Below, piece after piece: positions 1 through 5,481 of a DNA stretch of 8,202 bases. The DNA comes from Desulfatirhabdium butyrativorans (lineage in GTDB: Bacteria > Desulfobacterota > Desulfobacteria > Desulfobacterales > JAIFKL01): the NCBI GenBank assembly GCA_022736535.1, contig DZCT01000217.1, positions 1 to 8,202 on the forward strand, in the 5' to 3' direction. Each line of letters opens with the position of its first letter. Positions within the stretch are counted from its first letter, which is position 1. The position numbers were made by a program, and so were the translations under genes. A model generated the notes under the pieces. That model saw only the letters and a program-made list of their open reading frames with translations, was not told where the DNA came from and did no database searches.

Positions 1-2
1 CC

Positions 3-491
3 AACAACCGTCTGGAGATGATATTTGAGCTGCCGCTGGCCGAGGTCATTTATGATTTCTACGACAAGCTTAAATCTGTGACCCAGGGCTACGGCTCTTT
101 TGATTATGAAATCACAGATTACAGGGAAACCGATCTGGTCAAGTTGGATATTCTGATCAACAGCGAAAAAGTGGATGCGCTTTCGCAGTTGGTTCACAGG
201 GAACGCTCGGTTGAACGGGGCAGAATTGCCTGTGAAAAGCTGAAAGAGGAAATTCCGAGACAGATGTTCAAGATTGCGATTCAGGGGGCTATCGGCGCGA
301 AAATTGTTTCCCGCAGCACGGTGTCGGCATATCGGAAAGATGTCACGGCAAAATGTTACGGCGGCGACATCAGCCGGAAGCGCAAGCTTCTTGAAAAACA
401 GAAAAAGGGAAAAAAGCGGATGAAGATGGTGGGAAAAGTGATGATTCCGCAGTCCGCGTTTCTCTCGGTTCTGAAAACAGACGGTGATTGA
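3..491 (+). CDS. lepA: Elongation factor 4 (LepA), C-terminal part only
   Basis: This is the last 162 residues of LepA/EF4, the ribosome-associated GTPase that back-translocates or remodels stalled ribosomes. The 5' end lies outside the window, and the reading frame is open from base 3. Visible family hallmarks are the domain V stretch with LPLAEVIYDFYDKLKS and GYGSFDYE, then LVKLDILIN, the segment VDALSQLVHRE, and the LepA-specific C-terminal domain with IPRQMFKIAIQGAIG, RKDVTAKCYGGDISRKRKLL and a lysine-rich GKKRMK tail ending in PQSAFLSVLK. The RKDVTAKCYGGD block separates LepA from EF-G and TypA. The GTPase domain is not in view. The frame closes with TGA at 489-491 without interruption, so the visible part looks intact. 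A long palindromic element starts within 10 bases of the stop. LepA is usually about 600 residues long. Confidence 0.97.
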   Translation, partial: NNRLEMIFELPLAEVIYDFYDKLKSVTQGYGSFDYEITDYRETDLVKLDILINSEKVDALSQLVHRERSVERGRIACEKLKEEIPRQMFKIAIQGAIGAKIVSRSTVSAYRKDVTAKCYGGDISRKRKLLEKQKKGKKRMKMVGKVMIPQSAFLSVLKTDGD

Positions 492-499
492 TGTTTTAG

Positions 500-649
500 T
501 TTAGCCACGAACAGACACGAATTGTTCACAAATAAAAAACACGAATAAATAATAAAAGATATTCGTGATATTTCGATTTTTAATTATTTTCCAAAAGAAA
601 TTCGTGTGCTTCTGTTCGTGAAACGATTCGTGTCCATTCGTGGCTGAAA
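500..649. repeat. Long imperfect inverted repeat between lepA and leuC1
   Basis: The arms run about 500-546 and 600-649 and pair imperfectly over nearly 50 bases. The left arm begins with AGCCACGAACAGACACGAAT, and the right arm ends with ATTCGTGTCCATTCGTGGCT. The roughly 50-base loop is AT-rich. The repeat fills most of the 183-base gap. It may act as a terminator for lepA or be a mobile palindrome. No transposase is present. Confidence 0.85.
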
Positions 650-654
650 AAATT

Positions 655-660
655 AAGGAG
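655..660 (+). promoter_or_regulatory. Ribosome binding site of leuC1
   Basis: AAGGAG lies 14 bases before the ATG at 675 and 20 bases before a second in-frame ATG at 681. The spacing is long for both and favours the first. The site begins just after the upstream palindrome ends, so the palindrome stops short of the translation signal. Confidence 0.6.
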
Positions 661-674
661 ATATAAAAAATAAA

Positions 675-1937
675 ATGGGAATGACAATAACAGAAAAGAT
701 TCTGGCGGCACATGCAGGTCTTGAGCGTGCGGAGCCGGGCGATCTGATAAACGCAAAAGTGGATATTGCGCTGGGAAATGACATCACCGCGCCCATTGCC
801 ATCAAGCAGTTTCATGAGAGCGGCGCGAAAAAAGTTTATGATAAAACCCGGGTGATTCTGGTTCCCGATCATTTTGTGCCGAACAAAGACATTCAGTCCG
901 CGATGCAGGCGAAAATGCTTCGGGATTTTGCTTACGAACAGGAACTGACCTATTTCTTCGACGCGGGCGAAATGGGCGTGGAACATGCCCTGCTGCCGGA
1001 AAAAGGGCTTGTGCTTCCCGGGGATGTGGTGATCGGCGCGGACAGCCACACCTGCACCTACGGCGGACTCGGCGCATTTGCCACCGGCATCGGCAGCACA
1101 GACCTTGCCGCAGCCATGATTACCGGCGAAATATGGCTCAAAGTGCCGGAAACCGTCAAGTTTGTCTATAAAGGCAAACTCAGAAACTGGGTGGAAGGCA
1201 AAGACCTGATTCTCTACACCATCGGCAATATCGGGGTTGACGGCGCGCTCTACAAAGCCATGGAATTTACCGGACCCGTGATTGAAAGTCTCGGCATGGC
1301 AGGCAGGCTTACGATGGCGAATATGGCGATTGAAGCCGGCGCGAAAAACGGCATTATCGCACCGGACAAGATCACGGAAAAATATGTCTCAAGCCGTGCG
1401 GCGCGGAAGTATTCCTTTTACAAAAGCGACAAAGATGCACACTATGCTGAAATCATAGAATACGATGTCAGCGACATTGAGCCGCAGGTGGCATGTCCGC
1501 ATCTTCCCGAAAACACCAAAGGCGTCAGTCAGGTGGGAGATATCCGCATAGATCAGGCGGTGATCGGCTCCTGCACCAACGGCAGAATCGAGGATTTACG
1601 CTCTGCCGCTGCTGTCATCAAAGGCAAAAAAGCGGCAAAAGGCGTCCGGCTGATTGTCATTCCAGCCACGCCGCATATTTACAGAACCGCTTTGAAAGAA
1701 GGCTTGTTTGAGATATTTTTAGATGCAGGCGCGATTATCAGCCCGCCGACCTGCGGTCCATGTCTCGGCGGACACATGGGCATTCTTGCCAAAGGCGAGT
1801 GCGCCATTTCCACAACCAACCGGAATTTCGTGGGACGGATGGGACATCCCGAAAGCGAGGTTTATCTTTCCAATCCTGCTGTGGCTGCGGCTTCGGCGGT
1901 GCTGGGGAAGATCGGCGATCCCGCGGATGTGGTTTAG
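675..1937 (+). CDS. leuC: 3-isopropylmalate dehydratase-type large subunit (first copy)
   Basis: This is the large, iron-sulphur subunit of an aconitase-superfamily hydro-lyase, which in leucine synthesis isomerises 2-isopropylmalate to 3-isopropylmalate in the cytoplasm. Its 420 residues match the short LeuC2/HacA-like class rather than the roughly 466-residue enterobacterial LeuC. The three [4Fe-4S] ligands are visible as Cys300 in GSCTNG and Cys360 and Cys363 in TCGPCLGG. Other family blocks are LVPDHFVPNKD, GADSHTCTYGGLGAFATG with GSTD, MANMAIEAGAK, and STTNRNFVGRMGHP. The start at 675 gives MGMTITEKIL, as expected for this class. The partner small subunit lies 276 bases downstream, an unusually wide gap for these genes, which are commonly coupled. 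A paralogue of high similarity lies on the other strand at 6945-8202. Homoaconitase or citramalate-type substrates cannot be excluded from the large subunit alone. Confidence 0.93.
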   Translation: MGMTITEKILAAHAGLERAEPGDLINAKVDIALGNDITAPIAIKQFHESGAKKVYDKTRVILVPDHFVPNKDIQSAMQAKMLRDFAYEQELTYFFDAGEMGVEHALLPEKGLVLPGDVVIGADSHTCTYGGLGAFATGIGSTDLAAAMITGEIWLKVPETVKFVYKGKLRNWVEGKDLILYTIGNIGVDGALYKAMEFTGPVIESLGMAGRLTMANMAIEAGAKNGIIAPDKITEKYVSSRAARKYSFYKSDKDAHYAEIIEYDVSDIEPQVACPHLPENTKGVSQVGDIRIDQAVIGSCTNGRIEDLRSAAAVIKGKKAAKGVRLIVIPATPHIYRTALKEGLFEIFLDAGAIISPPTCGPCLGGHMGILAKGECAISTTNRNFVGRMGHPESEVYLSNPAVAAASAVLGKIGDPADVV

Positions 1938-1949
1938 GGAGTTGTATTC

Positions 1950-2189
1950 TCTCGCAAAGCCCGCAAAGAGCGCAAAGAAGCAGAAGTAAACTCTGTTACC
2001 GAATATTTTTATTATATACTGATCCGCTTTTGTTTTTTTGCCGCAGACGCACACAGACAGACACAGACAGACATCTGAAAGCGGAATACGGCATGTAAGT
2101 AAAAAATATGCCGTAAAAAACCGAAAGTGGATTACTATAATTATAAAAAAGTTCTTTTTTACTTTGCGCTCTCTGCGTGCTTTGCGAGA
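1950..2189. repeat. Inverted repeat element splitting leuC1 from leuD1
   Basis: Two 28-base arms at 1950-1977 and 2162-2189 pair with about 26 matches. Each is built of short CGCAAAG-like steps, for example TCTCGCAAAGC on the left and GCTTTGCGAGA on the right. The 184-base interior is AT-rich. It contains a GCAGACGCACACAGACAGAC-type stretch with a repeated ACACAGACAG unit (about 2041-2072) and a hairpin TACGGCAT/ATGCCGTA (2087-2094 with 2108-2115). The element occupies nearly all of the gap between the two subunit genes. A single related arm occurs at 3569-3597. No coding sequence is supported inside it. Confidence 0.8.
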
Positions 2190-2200
2190 AACTTTTATTA

Positions 2201-2205
2201 GGGAG
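2201..2205 (+). promoter_or_regulatory. Ribosome binding site of leuD1
   Basis: GGGAG stands 8 bases before the ATG at 2214, a good spacing. It lies just outside the right arm of the palindromic element, so leuD1 keeps its own translation start and does not rely on coupling to leuC1. Confidence 0.6.
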
Positions 2206-2213
2206 CAATCAAA

Positions 2214-2702
2214 ATGAAAATAACAGGAAATGTATGGAAATTCGGAAATGACGTGGATACCGACCTCATCATACCTGCGAGATATTTGAACACCAGCGAT
2301 CCGGCGGAACTGGCAAAACACTGCATGGAAGACGCAGACCCGGGTTTTGCCGGAAAAGTCGGCAAGGGAGACATTATTGTGGGCGGAAAAAATTTCGGCT
2401 GCGGCTCTTCACGGGAACACGCGCCCATTGCCATCAAAGCCGCGGGCGTGTCCTGCGTCATTGCCGGAAGTTTTGCCCGCATTTTTTACAGAAACGCTTT
2501 TAACATGGGACTTCCCATCTTGGAATGCGATAAAGCAGATGAATTGAAAACCGGAGATCAGGTTTCCGTTGATTTTGACAGGGGCGAGATTGTGCTGCTG
2601 TCATCAAAGAAAAGTTATTCAAGCAAAGCGATTCCGCCCTTTATGCAGGAACTTGTCCAGAGCGGCGGTCTGATGAAATATATTGCCAAGCGGATACAAT
2701 AA
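2214..2702 (+). CDS. leuD: 3-isopropylmalate dehydratase-type small subunit (first copy)
   Basis: This is the small subunit that joins the LeuC large subunit to complete the hydro-lyase; it carries the swivelling domain that closes over the substrate. It has 162 residues, the usual length for the LeuD2 class. Visible blocks are DVDTDLIIPARYLNT near residues 13-27, NFGCGSSREHAP, and FARIFYRNAFNMGLPILEC. Residues 24-27 are YLNT. This loop is known from Methanocaldococcus jannaschii to distinguish isopropylmalate (YLVY) from homoaconitate (YLRT) enzymes, and YLNT matches neither exactly. The ATG at 2214 has a GGGAG site 8 bases before it. The last 50 bases of the gene, including the TAA, are repeated exactly downstream at 2778-2827. 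With leuC1 this should form one enzyme, most simply assigned to leucine synthesis. Confidence 0.93.
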   Translation: MKITGNVWKFGNDVDTDLIIPARYLNTSDPAELAKHCMEDADPGFAGKVGKGDIIVGGKNFGCGSSREHAPIAIKAAGVSCVIAGSFARIFYRNAFNMGLPILECDKADELKTGDQVSVDFDRGEIVLLSSKKSYSSKAIPPFMQELVQSGGLMKYIAKRIQ

Positions 2703-2722
2703 CGCCGATCCGGAGTGCAAAA
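2653..2722 (+). repeat. 70-bp exact direct repeat, copy 1 (end of leuD1)
   Basis: This 70-base block is identical to 2778-2847. It contains the last 50 bases of leuD1 with its stop codon, then 20 bases of downstream sequence that enter the first palindromic element. The distance between the copies is 125 bases. The perfect identity points to a recent duplication. Confidence 0.95.
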
Positions 2723-2775
2723 ATGAGCGGAGCGAAATTTTTGCTATATGCTAAAATTTCATTTTAGCACTCCGG
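2710..2775. repeat. Small palindromic element, copy A
   Basis: The element is bounded by CCGGAGTGC (2710-2718) and its complement GCACTCCGG (2767-2775). Two hairpins lie inside: GCAAAAAT with ATTTTTGC (2717-2724 and 2737-2744) and TGCTAAAAT with ATTTTAGCA (2749-2757 and 2761-2769). It is 66 bases long with no coding capacity. It resembles copy B at 2831-2911 in its ends and in its A/T-rich hairpin arms. It sits directly after leuD1. Confidence 0.85.
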
Positions 2776-2777
2776 AG

Positions 2778-2847
2778 TTGTCCAGAGCGGCGGTCTGATG
2801 AAATATATTGCCAAGCGGATACAATAACGCCGATCCGGAGTGCAAAA
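2778..2847 (+). repeat. 70-bp exact direct repeat, copy 2 (leuD1 tail remnant)
   Basis: This is the second copy of the block at 2653-2722. It holds a non-functional 50-base remnant of the leuD1 3' end, including a stop codon, and then the left end of palindromic element B. It has no upstream reading frame and is not a gene. Confidence 0.95.
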
Positions 2848-2911
2848 CCGGTCTTAATAAAATGGGCATTTTTGCGGCTCTGCGAAAATACAATTTTCGC
2901 ACTCCGGATCG
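2831..2911. repeat. Small palindromic element, copy B
   Basis: The ends are a perfect 13-base inverted repeat: CGATCCGGAGTGC at 2831-2843 and GCACTCCGGATCG at 2899-2911. Near the right end is a hairpin TGCGAAAA/TTTTCGCA (2881-2888 and 2894-2901). It shares its ends with copy A at 2710-2775, but the interior differs after the first dozen or so bases. It lies between the leuD1 remnant and the HD-domain gene. Confidence 0.85.
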
Positions 2912-2943
2912 CGTGCCCCTACAACTGCAAAATGTAAAGTAAA

Positions 2944-3537
2944 ATGGAAAACAATCGTCTGCGTCAGCAAATTCAGTTTCTGCTTGAAATTGACAGGCTG
3001 AAAAATATTATCCGCCGGAATTATCTCACCGCCGGCATTGAAAGAAGAGAAAATTCCGCAGAACATAGCTGGCATCTGACAATCATGGCAATGCTCATGG
3101 CAGAATATGCCGAAACGCCTGTCAATCTGCTCAATGTGATGAAAATGCTCACGGTGCATGATCTGGTGGAAATTGACGCGGGAGACACTTACTGCTATGA
3201 CGAGAATGCCGCCTTGGATAAGGAAAAACGGGAACGGGATGCGGCAGACCGTATTTTCGGCATCTTACCGGCAGATCAGGGCAAGGAATTGCGGCATCTC
3301 TGGGAAGAATTTGAAGCGCAGCGCACGCCGGAGGCAAAATTCGCCAGAGCATTGGATTGTCTCATGCCCATGCTTCACAATTACCATACAAAAGGCAAAT
3401 CATGGAAAGAACACGGAATTGTCAGCAGGCAGGTTCTGCGCCGGGTGAGCGGGCTTCAGGAGGTTTCCGACACGCTCTGGCAGTTTGCCTGCTCGGTGAT
3501 CCGCGATGCGGTGAAACAAGGCTATCTGTCTGAATAA
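2944..3537 (+). CDS. HD-domain phosphohydrolase, YfbR/HDDC2 type (possible 5'-deoxynucleotidase)
   Basis: This is a 197-residue, single-domain soluble protein of the HD superfamily, whose members hydrolyse phosphate esters with a bound divalent metal. The metal ligands are visible: His41 in NSAEHSWH, His72-Asp73 in LTVHDLVEIDAGD, and Asp138 in ARALDCLMPML. The order and spacing agree with YfbR and the eukaryotic HDDC2 proteins, which dephosphorylate deoxynucleoside monophosphates. The early segment with LEIDRLKNIIRR and the invariant GI.RRENSAEHSW are typical of the HDDC2-like group. Substrate is inferred from family only. The ATG at 2944 follows TAAAGTAAA with no clear ribosome binding site, so translation may be weak. 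Upstream is 241 bases of repeats, which gives no support for co-transcription with leuD1. No promoter is obvious. Confidence 0.85.
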   Translation: MENNRLRQQIQFLLEIDRLKNIIRRNYLTAGIERRENSAEHSWHLTIMAMLMAEYAETPVNLLNVMKMLTVHDLVEIDAGDTYCYDENAALDKEKRERDAADRIFGILPADQGKELRHLWEEFEAQRTPEAKFARALDCLMPMLHNYHTKGKSWKEHGIVSRQVLRRVSGLQEVSDTLWQFACSVIRDAVKQGYLSE

Positions 3538-3568
3538 ATAAAGAAGTCGGAGAGATCGGGCAGGAGTC

Positions 3569-3597
3569 TCTCGCAAAGACGCCAAGGGCGCAAAGAA
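3569..3597. repeat. Single arm related to the leuC1-leuD1 element
   Basis: The segment beginning TCTCGCAAAG and ending GGGCGCAAAGAAG resembles the arms at 1950-1977 and 2162-2189. Only one arm is seen here, with no inverted partner nearby, so it may be a decayed or partial copy. Confidence 0.55.
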
Positions 3598-3601
3598 GAG
3601 A

Positions 3602-3670
3602 TGTCATTCTGAACGCAGTGAAGAATTTCATCTTTGCAATCCGAGATTCTTCGCTCCGCTCAGAATGACA
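3602..3670. repeat. Inverted repeat of the TGTCATTCTGA type
   Basis: The arms at 3602-3629 and 3643-3670 pair over 28 bases with about 24 matches. The left begins TGTCATTCTGAACGC and the right ends GCTCAGAATGACA. The loop is 13 bases. Similar intergenic palindromes are widespread in bacterial genomes, so this is probably a known repeat type. With the arm at 3569-3597 it fills the first part of the 347-base gap 3538-3884. The rest is AT-rich and holds a candidate promoter. Confidence 0.8.
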
Positions 3671-3784
3671 AAGAGGGGGTTCAGGAGTTAGTTATGACAC
3701 TGGTATCTTCTTTAAAAAAATATGAAAAAAGCTGTTTCATTATGAAAAATCGGCGACTTTATCTCTTTCATATAGCAGAAAGTA

Positions 3785-3813
3785 TTGAAAAAAAGGAGAT
3801 AATAACTTATTAT
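3785..3813 (+). promoter_or_regulatory. Candidate sigma-70 promoter of the exported dockerin-like gene
   Basis: TTGAAA (3785-3790) and TATTAT (3808-3813) are separated by 17 bases, close to the consensus for the main sigma factor. It lies in a strongly AT-rich stretch. Transcription would begin near 3820 and leave an untranslated leader of about 65 bases before the ATG at 3885. AT-rich sequence gives such matches by chance, so this is only a candidate. Confidence 0.4.
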
Positions 3814-3884
3814 TTTTATTTTATGTATCTTTATTTCAGCACATCTTTTCTTAATATTTTTTAAAAAGGAGCTAAAAAGAACTT

Positions 3885-4319
3885 ATGAAAACTTTAAAAC
3901 CATGCGCCATAATTTTGGCGGTAATTCTTCTTGCTGCCGGAACTGCTTACAGCAGTTCCTCAGAATTGAGGTATGCCGTATCAGCATTGAAAGTAGCGGC
4001 AGGATATAATGCTGCTGACGCTGATGCGGATACAGACGGAAACGGAACGGTAGGGATAAATGATGTGATCTGTTCCTTGCAGATTGCCGCCGGTTTCAGG
4101 TTGGGGAGTCCTGATATTACGCTGATTGCGCCCACAGCCACAGACAGGCTTACTGTTGCATGGCTACCTGTAAGCGATGATTTCACATCGGAGGATAATA
4201 TTTCCTACGGAATTCATCTCTCCAAACAGGAAAGATTTCAGCCTTCTGCGGACACACTGGTTGATAACTTAACTTTCAGCTTGAAAACATCACTATACAT
4301 CTGCAAGGATTTTGTATAA
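3885..4319 (+). CDS. Exported protein with dockerin-like calcium repeat, probably truncated
   Basis: The 144-residue product starts with a clear signal peptide: MKTLKPC, a hydrophobic core around residues 8-19, and likely cleavage after AYS near residue 24. It then has a dockerin-like region, SALKVAAGYNAADADADTD, then DGNGTVGINDVICSLQIAAG. The DADTDGNGTVGIND loop is an EF-hand-style calcium site. After residue about 80 comes a beta-rich stretch (ITLIAPTATDRLTVAWLPVSDD) that resembles the first half of a fibronectin-III-like domain. The protein then stops soon after YGIHLSKQERF. Its last residues, YICKDFV, come from within a 30-bp inverted repeat (4299-4328), so the original C-terminus was probably lost at this insertion. 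An AAGGAG site (3866-3871) lies 13 bases before the ATG. It acts outside the cytoplasm. Function is unknown, and it may now be a pseudogene. Confidence 0.65.
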   Translation: MKTLKPCAIILAVILLAAGTAYSSSSELRYAVSALKVAAGYNAADADADTDGNGTVGINDVICSLQIAAGFRLGSPDITLIAPTATDRLTVAWLPVSDDFTSEDNISYGIHLSKQERFQPSADTLVDNLTFSLKTSLYICKDFV

Positions 4320-4328
4320 GCAGGGATT
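4299..4328 (-). repeat. 30-bp repeat, copy 1 (inverted)
   Basis: It is the exact reverse complement of 4404-4433 over 30 bases. It begins ATCTGCAAGG and ends AAGCAGGGATT. It overlaps the last 21 bases of the dockerin-like gene and supplies its stop codon. With the other copies it forms a cluster just upstream of the toxin-antitoxin pair. Confidence 0.9.
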
Positions 4329-4344
4329 CCCGGAATCAGCTTGT

Positions 4345-4374
4345 AATCCTTGCTTATACACAATCCTTGTAGAT
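4345..4374 (+). repeat. 30-bp repeat, copy 2
   Basis: It differs from 4404-4433 at three positions and has the same orientation. It begins AATCCTTGCTTATACAC. Spacers between the three clustered copies are 16 and 29 bases. Confidence 0.85.
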
Positions 4375-4403
4375 AGGAACAGGGATTACGGCTTCGATCC
4401 GGA

Positions 4404-4433
4404 AATCCCTGCTTATACAAAATCCTTGCAGAT
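4404..4433 (+). repeat. 30-bp repeat, copy 3
   Basis: It is the perfect inverted partner of 4299-4328, and the match extends inward with gaps (around GGAATC near 4332 and GATCCGGA near 4396). The copy ends 44 bases before the antitoxin start. A reverse-oriented relative lies beyond the toxin at 5133-5162. Confidence 0.9.
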
Positions 4434-4462
4434 ACCACACAATGTTTGCTACAGATGTAACG

Positions 4463-4469
4463 AAGGAGG
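4463..4469 (+). promoter_or_regulatory. Ribosome binding site of the antitoxin
   Basis: AAGGAGG stands 8 bases before the ATG at 4478. It is among the strongest ribosome binding sites in the window. High translation of the antitoxin relative to the toxin is usual for type II pairs. Confidence 0.8.
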
Positions 4470-4477
4470 GATAAGCG

Positions 4478-4720
4478 ATGCTTTCCATTCACGGAATTTA
4501 CACAGGCAAAGAAATCAGACCTTTGGAAGAAATTCCTGCGGGTCCGAATGTACGGGTCATTATCACATTTCTTGAGGACGAACCGGCTTCCGACACCGAT
4601 CAGGAGACACAGGAATTTTTGGAACTGTGCGGAACATGGGAGGACGAACGGTCTCCGGAAGAAATTGTCCGGGAGATTTACGAGAGCCGCACAAGCGGAG
4701 ATAAGGGAATTTTGCTTTGA
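4478..4720 (+). CDS. Type II antitoxin, VapB-like
   Basis: This 80-residue acidic protein precedes and overlaps a PIN-domain toxin, which makes it the antitoxin by position. The N-terminal half, with GIYTGKEIRPLEE and PNVRVIITFLED, has the alternating pattern of a small beta-rich DNA-binding fold, as in AbrB-like or AF2212-like antitoxins. The C-terminal half, with WEDERSPEEIVREIYESR near residues 54-71, is the charged helical segment that in such families wraps around and blocks the PIN toxin. The stop TGA (4718-4720) overlaps the toxin start, so the two are translationally coupled. The protein would neutralise the toxin and, with it, repress the operon. Family membership is judged by eye, and the exact antitoxin family is uncertain. 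Confidence 0.8.
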   Translation: MLSIHGIYTGKEIRPLEEIPAGPNVRVIITFLEDEPASDTDQETQEFLELCGTWEDERSPEEIVREIYESRTSGDKGILL

Positions 4721-5118
4721 AATATCTTTGGGATACGGATACCTGCATCTATTACATGAACGGTAACGACAATATTCGCCGAAAAGTGAAAGCCGTCGGG
4801 AGCAGAGAAATCTGCACAACGATTATTACGATTGCCGAGCTTAAATTCGGCGCATATCATTCCGCCAAAATCACAGCGAATCTTGAACGTATAGCTGTAT
4901 TGCAGAAAAAACTGACGCTGCTGTATGAGATTAACGACCCTATCACAACAATATTTGCCGAACACAAATCTCTTTTAAAGAAAAAAGGAATTACAGTAGG
5001 AGACTTTGACCTGCTGATTGCCGCTTTTGCCCTGCATCATAACTTAGCGGTAGTTACGAACAATATCAGTCATTTTAAACAGATTTCCGATTTGAAAATT
5101 GAAAATTGGCGTGTCTGA
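4717..5118 (+). CDS. PIN-domain ribonuclease toxin, VapC type
   Basis: The 133-residue product is a VapC/FitB-type PIN endoribonuclease, the toxin of a type II pair; VapC toxins generally cleave tRNA or rRNA using a magnesium site. Acidic catalytic residues are visible: Asp6 in LWDTDTCIYY, Glu41 in ITIAELKFGA, and Asp96/Asp98 in GDFDLLIAAFAL. The C-terminal block AVVTNNISHFKQI has Asn where some relatives have Asp. The start is TTG at 4717, overlapping the antitoxin stop, with AAGGGA (4703-4708) 8 bases upstream; no ATG gives the conserved N-terminus. The frame is complete, so the toxin appears intact. A 30-bp repeat follows the stop after 14 bases, and a terminator-like hairpin lies about 250 bases downstream. 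The RNA target cannot be read from the sequence. Confidence 0.92.
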   Translation: MKYLWDTDTCIYYMNGNDNIRRKVKAVGSREICTTIITIAELKFGAYHSAKITANLERIAVLQKKLTLLYEINDPITTIFAEHKSLLKKKGITVGDFDLLIAAFALHHNLAVVTNNISHFKQISDLKIENWRV

Positions 5119-5132
5119 AATGGGATAGCAAT

Positions 5133-5162
5133 ATCTACAGGGATTGTGTATAAGCAGGGATT
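5133..5162 (-). repeat. 30-bp repeat, copy 4, downstream of the toxin
   Basis: It reads ATCTACAGGG at the left and ends AAGCAGGGATT. It is an inverted relative of 4345-4374 (2 differences) and 4404-4433 (3 differences). Together with the upstream cluster it brackets the toxin-antitoxin pair with opposed repeats. Confidence 0.85.
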
Positions 5163-5171
5163 AGGGCAACA

Positions 5172-5307
5172 TTGTCTGAACCCTGATTCACCTGATTAAA
5201 GGATTTTCAGGATTTGTGTCAGACCTTTCAGGCTCGACAGATCGGCGTGAGCAGGTGAGACAGCAATCATGAAAATCCTTTAATCAGGTGAATCAGGGTT
5301 CGGACAA
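5172..5307. repeat. 38-bp near-perfect inverted repeat
   Basis: The arms at 5172-5209 and 5270-5307 are complementary over 38 bases with one mismatch. The left begins TTGTCTGAACCCTGATTCAC, and the right ends AATCAGGGTTCGGACAA. The 60-base loop has no recognisable gene. It lies in the 363-base gap 5119-5481, which otherwise holds repeat copy 4, a terminator-like hairpin and a short tandem repeat. No gene is seen in the gap. Confidence 0.9.
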
Positions 5308-5363
5308 CGGGCAGGCAGAAGAGCAGGGCAGGCCGGAAGATCAAGGCAGACATTTCATGCCCG

Positions 5364-5385
5364 CCCTGCATTGCAGGGGGATTTT
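5364..5385 (+). terminator. Candidate Rho-independent terminator
   Basis: A six-pair stem CCCTGC/GCAGGG (5364-5369 and 5373-5378) with an ATT loop is followed by GG and ATTTTT. It could end transcription from the toxin-antitoxin operon before the radical SAM gene. The stem is short and the distance from the toxin stop is about 250 bases, so confidence is limited. Confidence 0.4.
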
Positions 5386-5400
5386 TCTGTCTTATCATTC

Positions 5401-5432
5401 ATACAGATGGTTGAGCATACAGATGATTGAGA
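5401..5432 (+). repeat. Short tandem repeat, two 16-base units
   Basis: ATACAGATGGTTGAGC is followed at once by ATACAGATGATTGAGA, a 14 of 16 match. It lies just upstream of the radical SAM gene. A regulatory role is possible but nothing in the sequence shows it. Confidence 0.7.
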
Positions 5433-5481
5433 CCGAACAATTTTTAACTTGCCGTTTACAAGGCTGAAAGGAACGTCACTC

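Noticed and set aside
492..674. T-box or leucine attenuator leader before leuC1
   Set aside because: No leader peptide rich in leucine codons and no T-box-like sequence was seen. The gap is explained by the inverted repeat.
501..1049. 182-residue frame on the - strand over lepA-leuC1 gap
   Set aside because: It is antisense to leuC1 and runs through the palindrome. Composition and content resemble no protein family.
3634..3864. 76-residue open frame before the dockerin-like gene
   Set aside because: It starts inside the TGTCATTCTGA palindrome, has no ribosome binding site, runs through the candidate promoter and looks like AT-rich chance coding.
4299..4433. CRISPR array from three 30-base repeats
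   Set aside because: One copy is inverted, the spacers are 16 and 29 bases and unequal, the copies differ by three bases, and no cas gene is present.
4238..4819. 193-residue frame on the - strand
   Set aside because: It crosses the 30-base repeats and is antisense to the antitoxin and toxin, which have clear family motifs.
5449..5481. TTG start for the radical SAM gene
   Set aside because: There is no ribosome binding site before it, while ATG 5482 has AAAGGA at good spacing and yields the expected start.
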